A stretch of 5,570 bases of DNA from Acidimicrobiales bacterium (GTDB taxonomy: Bacteria > Actinomycetota > Acidimicrobiia > Acidimicrobiales > SZUA-35). Within the stretch, counting starts at the first letter, position 1; every line of letters starts with the position of its first letter. The stretch is from NCBI GenBank assembly GCA_024641625.1, contig JAHECQ010000270.1, forward strand, positions 1 through 5,570. Direction: 5' to 3'. Shown one piece after another: positions 4,021 to 5,570 of the stretch. The translations under genes and the position numbers were made by a program. The notes under the pieces are model-generated. The model was not told where the DNA came from. It saw only the letters and a program-made list of their open reading frames with translations, and did no database searches.

Positions 4021-5142
4021 GTGGGAGTGGCAGAGGAACCTCGATCAGCGGGAGGGAACGCCGACGCAGGCAGAACCACGCCACCGGCTGCCGGCAGCGA
4101 ACTCCTACCTGGTCCTGCGCCGACGCTGGTGCTGCTCGGGGCCCATGACCATGCCCTGTCGAAGCGGCTCGATCACGTTGCGGCCGGCGTTGCCACGATG
4201 CTCGACCTACGCTCGGCGATGGTGTGGGCCGAGGTGCCCGATGGCCGCTCGTTCGTCGAGCTCCTGGTCCAGGAGTTCAGTGGCGAGGCATCGCAGGTGA
4301 AGATCGCCTTTGCCTCGCCCGATGCCACCCTCGATCAGCTGGTCGGCCAGGCCCTGCGTTCGGTCGATCTCCGCAGCATTGCCGTTGCGCTCGAGCAGGC
4401 AGCGCTGGTCACCGATCCGCCCATCTACGAGATCCGCTTCCAGCCCGTGGTCAACCTGGCGACGCGAGCAATCGTCGGCTTCGAAAGCCTCATTCGCGCC
4501 TCGGCCAGTGGGTCAGCGATCGACGCCGACGAACTCCTGGCCCGGGCCGAGCGTGGCGGGTGGTTGCCCGAGCTCGACCAGTTGGGTCGCACGCTCGCGC
4601 TCGAGCAAACCGGTGACTGGCTCGGCGACGGCCTGCTCTTCCTCAATGTGCTCGCCCCCGGAGGCATCTTCGACATCGCGGCGGTGTCCGAAACGGTTGC
4701 GTTGGCCACGGCCTGCGGTCTCGAGGCCGACCAGATCGTGCTCGAAATCACCGAACGCAACCGCTACGTCGATCTCGACGCGGCAACCGCGCAGATCGAC
4801 GAGCTGCGATCGCTCGGCGTCCGAATCGCCGTCGACGACGTCGGGGACGGCTATGCGAGCCTGGTTCTCGTCAGCCGATTCCGTCCTGACGTGGTGAAGA
4901 TCTCGGGCCAGATCATCGACGAGCTTCCGCGGCCCGAAGCCAAGGCCATCGTGTCGGCCATTGTCCAATTGGCCCATCAGACGGGCACGTGGGTGGTTGC
5001 CGAGGGCATCGAGCGTCTCGAACAGGCGGCGATGCTCACAGCGATGGGCGTCGACTGGGGCCAGGGTCACTTCCTGGGTCTCCCCGAGCCCCGGGTCGCG
5101 GTGCACATCACCGATCATCGTCCGCTGGTCGGCCGCGGCTGA
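4021..5142 (+). CDS. EAL-domain protein, probable cyclic-di-GMP phosphodiesterase, with unrecognised N-terminal domain
   Basis: A 373-residue soluble protein with no membrane segment and no GGDEF domain. Residues 1-33 are Gly/Ala/Pro-rich and probably disordered. Residues about 34-129 look like an alpha/beta domain that I do not recognise (begins PTLVLLGAHDHALSKRL). From about 135 to 365 there is an EAL domain, which hydrolyses cyclic di-GMP to pGpG. Counterparts of the metal and catalytic residues are present: Glu155 (motif reads ESL, not EAL), Asn209, Glu242 in EITE, Asp272-Asp273, Lys293, Glu328 in AEGIE and Gln348 in QGHF. Loop 6 reads DDVGDG instead of DDFGTG, so activity or dimer signalling may differ. 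The GTG at 4021 is preferred: a TAGGCT hexamer lies 8 bases upstream. An in-frame TTG at 3982 would add 13 residues; an ATG at 4198 would cut into the N-terminal domain. Confidence 0.88.
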   Translation: MGVAEEPRSAGGNADAGRTTPPAAGSELLPGPAPTLVLLGAHDHALSKRLDHVAAGVATMLDLRSAMVWAEVPDGRSFVELLVQEFSGEASQVKIAFASPDATLDQLVGQALRSVDLRSIAVALEQAALVTDPPIYEIRFQPVVNLATRAIVGFESLIRASASGSAIDADELLARAERGGWLPELDQLGRTLALEQTGDWLGDGLLFLNVLAPGGIFDIAAVSETVALATACGLEADQIVLEITERNRYVDLDAATAQIDELRSLGVRIAVDDVGDGYASLVLVSRFRPDVVKISGQIIDELPRPEAKAIVSAIVQLAHQTGTWVVAEGIERLEQAAMLTAMGVDWGQGHFLGLPEPRVAVHITDHRPLVGRG

Positions 5143-5144
5143 CC
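5127..5144 (+). terminator. Hairpin overlapping the EAL gene stop codon
   Basis: GGTCGGC (5127-5133) pairs with GCTGACC (5138-5144) around the loop CGCG, a 7-bp stem with one G-T wobble; the TGA stop is in the right arm. No T-tract follows. The position, 39 bases before the end of the converging kinase gene, suits a weak terminator, but it may be chance in GC-rich sequence. Confidence 0.25.
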
Positions 5145-5182
5145 GCATCGGATGGCCCGTGTCGAGGAGTCCCAACCCCTGA

Positions 5183-5570
5183 TCAGAGACCGGCCAGGGA
5201 GCGAAGTGACTCCATGGGACGTGGGCCGACATGAGAAATCACCTCGGCGGCGGCCACCGATCCGAGTCGACCGCATTCGACAAGGTCGAACCCTTGCGCA
5301 AGACCGAACAGGACTCCGGCCGCGTACTGATCGCCCGCTCCGGTGGTGTCGAGGAGTTGGCGGGGTTCGACCGGGGCGATCTCGATGACCTCTCCCTGGG
5401 TGACGATCAGCGAACCCCGCGGGCCGAGGGTCACGCAGGCCAGCTCGACATCGCGGGCGACCGCAGCCACTCCCTCGTCGAGATCCTTCGTGGCGTACAG
5501 CGTTGCCAGTTCCGCCTCGTTGGCGAACAACACGTCGACACGATTGGCGACCAGATCACGGAACTCGGCA
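5183..5570 (-). CDS. PfkB-family kinase, adenosine-kinase-like, C-terminal part
   Basis: The last 128 codons of a ribokinase/PfkB-fold kinase that continues beyond the right edge of the window. It transfers phosphate from ATP to a nucleoside or sugar hydroxyl. Visible landmarks: FANEAEL (15-21 of the visible part, the conserved N-x-x-E magnesium/phosphate motif), VTLGPRGS (46-53, nucleotide-binding region), and DTTGAGDQYAAGVLFGL (74-90), the second PfkB signature with the anion hole and the catalytic-base Asp80. The tail CGRLGSVAAAEVISHVGPRP closely resembles what I recall of proteins annotated as adenosine kinase in Alphaproteobacteria and some Actinobacteria. That makes a nucleoside kinase the first guess, with ribokinase or another sugar kinase as alternatives. 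The N-terminal substrate-binding GG motif is not visible. A GTG at 5533 is not the start, because the preceding in-frame codons continue the domain. The gene is convergent with the EAL gene, with a 40-base gap. Confidence 0.9.
   Translation of the reverse strand, partial: AEFRDLVANRVDVLFANEAELATLYATKDLDEGVAAVARDVELACVTLGPRGSLIVTQGEVIEIAPVEPRQLLDTTGAGDQYAAGVLFGLAQGFDLVECGRLGSVAAAEVISHVGPRPMESLRSLAGL

Noticed and set aside
4513..5232. A 239-codon minus-strand open frame over the EAL gene
   Set aside because: It is a His/Asp/Arg-rich shadow of the EAL coding frame, overlapping the conserved catalytic motifs on the opposite strand.
1..5570. tRNA, rRNA, riboswitch, transposase or integrase remnants
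   Set aside because: I saw no such signatures on either strand; the gaps between genes are too short for most of them.

Overview
The window is a GC-rich chromosomal segment from a bacterium, most probably an actinobacterium. A deep-branching class such as Acidimicrobiia is plausible; this is inferred from protein style and base composition only. It holds five complete and two partial protein genes, densely packed, with no RNA genes, mobile elements or CRISPR arrays that I could see. No gene-free stretch exceeds 180 bases.

Layout: (1) 1-102, plus: the last 33 residues of a short-chain dehydrogenase/reductase. (2) 161-787, minus: EngB/YsxC-type ribosome-assembly GTPase, convergent with (1); a three-copy 16-bp tandem repeat fills the gap and runs over its stop codon. 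(3) 968-2176, plus: class III PLP-dependent aminotransferase, divergent from engB across a 180-base intergenic region with a long direct repeat. (4) 2232-3053, minus: crotonase-fold enoyl-CoA hydratase, convergent with (3) over a perfect 9-bp inverted repeat. (5) 3162-3956, plus: a second, dissimilar crotonase, head to head with (4) across a 108-base region rich in palindromes. (6) 4021-5142, plus: EAL-domain protein (probable cyclic-di-GMP phosphodiesterase) with an unrecognised N-terminal domain. (7) 5183-5570, minus, running off the window: C-terminal part of a PfkB/adenosine-kinase-family kinase.

The strand order is + - + - + + -, so almost every gene must carry its own promoter; this is not an operon. 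Three starts have a TANNNT hexamer 6 or 8 bases upstream and no Shine-Dalgarno sequence, which fits leaderless transcription. A fourth start has a weaker match. Only the aminotransferase has a strong Shine-Dalgarno. Most stop codons lie in or next to a TGACCG or GACCGGTT sequence, often within a small hairpin.

Functionally the genes are mostly housekeeping or catabolic: acyl-CoA metabolism (two crotonases, perhaps the SDR), amine/amino-acid transamination, ribosome assembly, nucleoside or sugar phosphorylation and second-messenger turnover. I found no convincing new multi-gene system. The most interesting items are the EAL protein's N-terminal domain, the divergent crotonase pair with opposite active-site deviations, and the non-coding repeats and palindromes.
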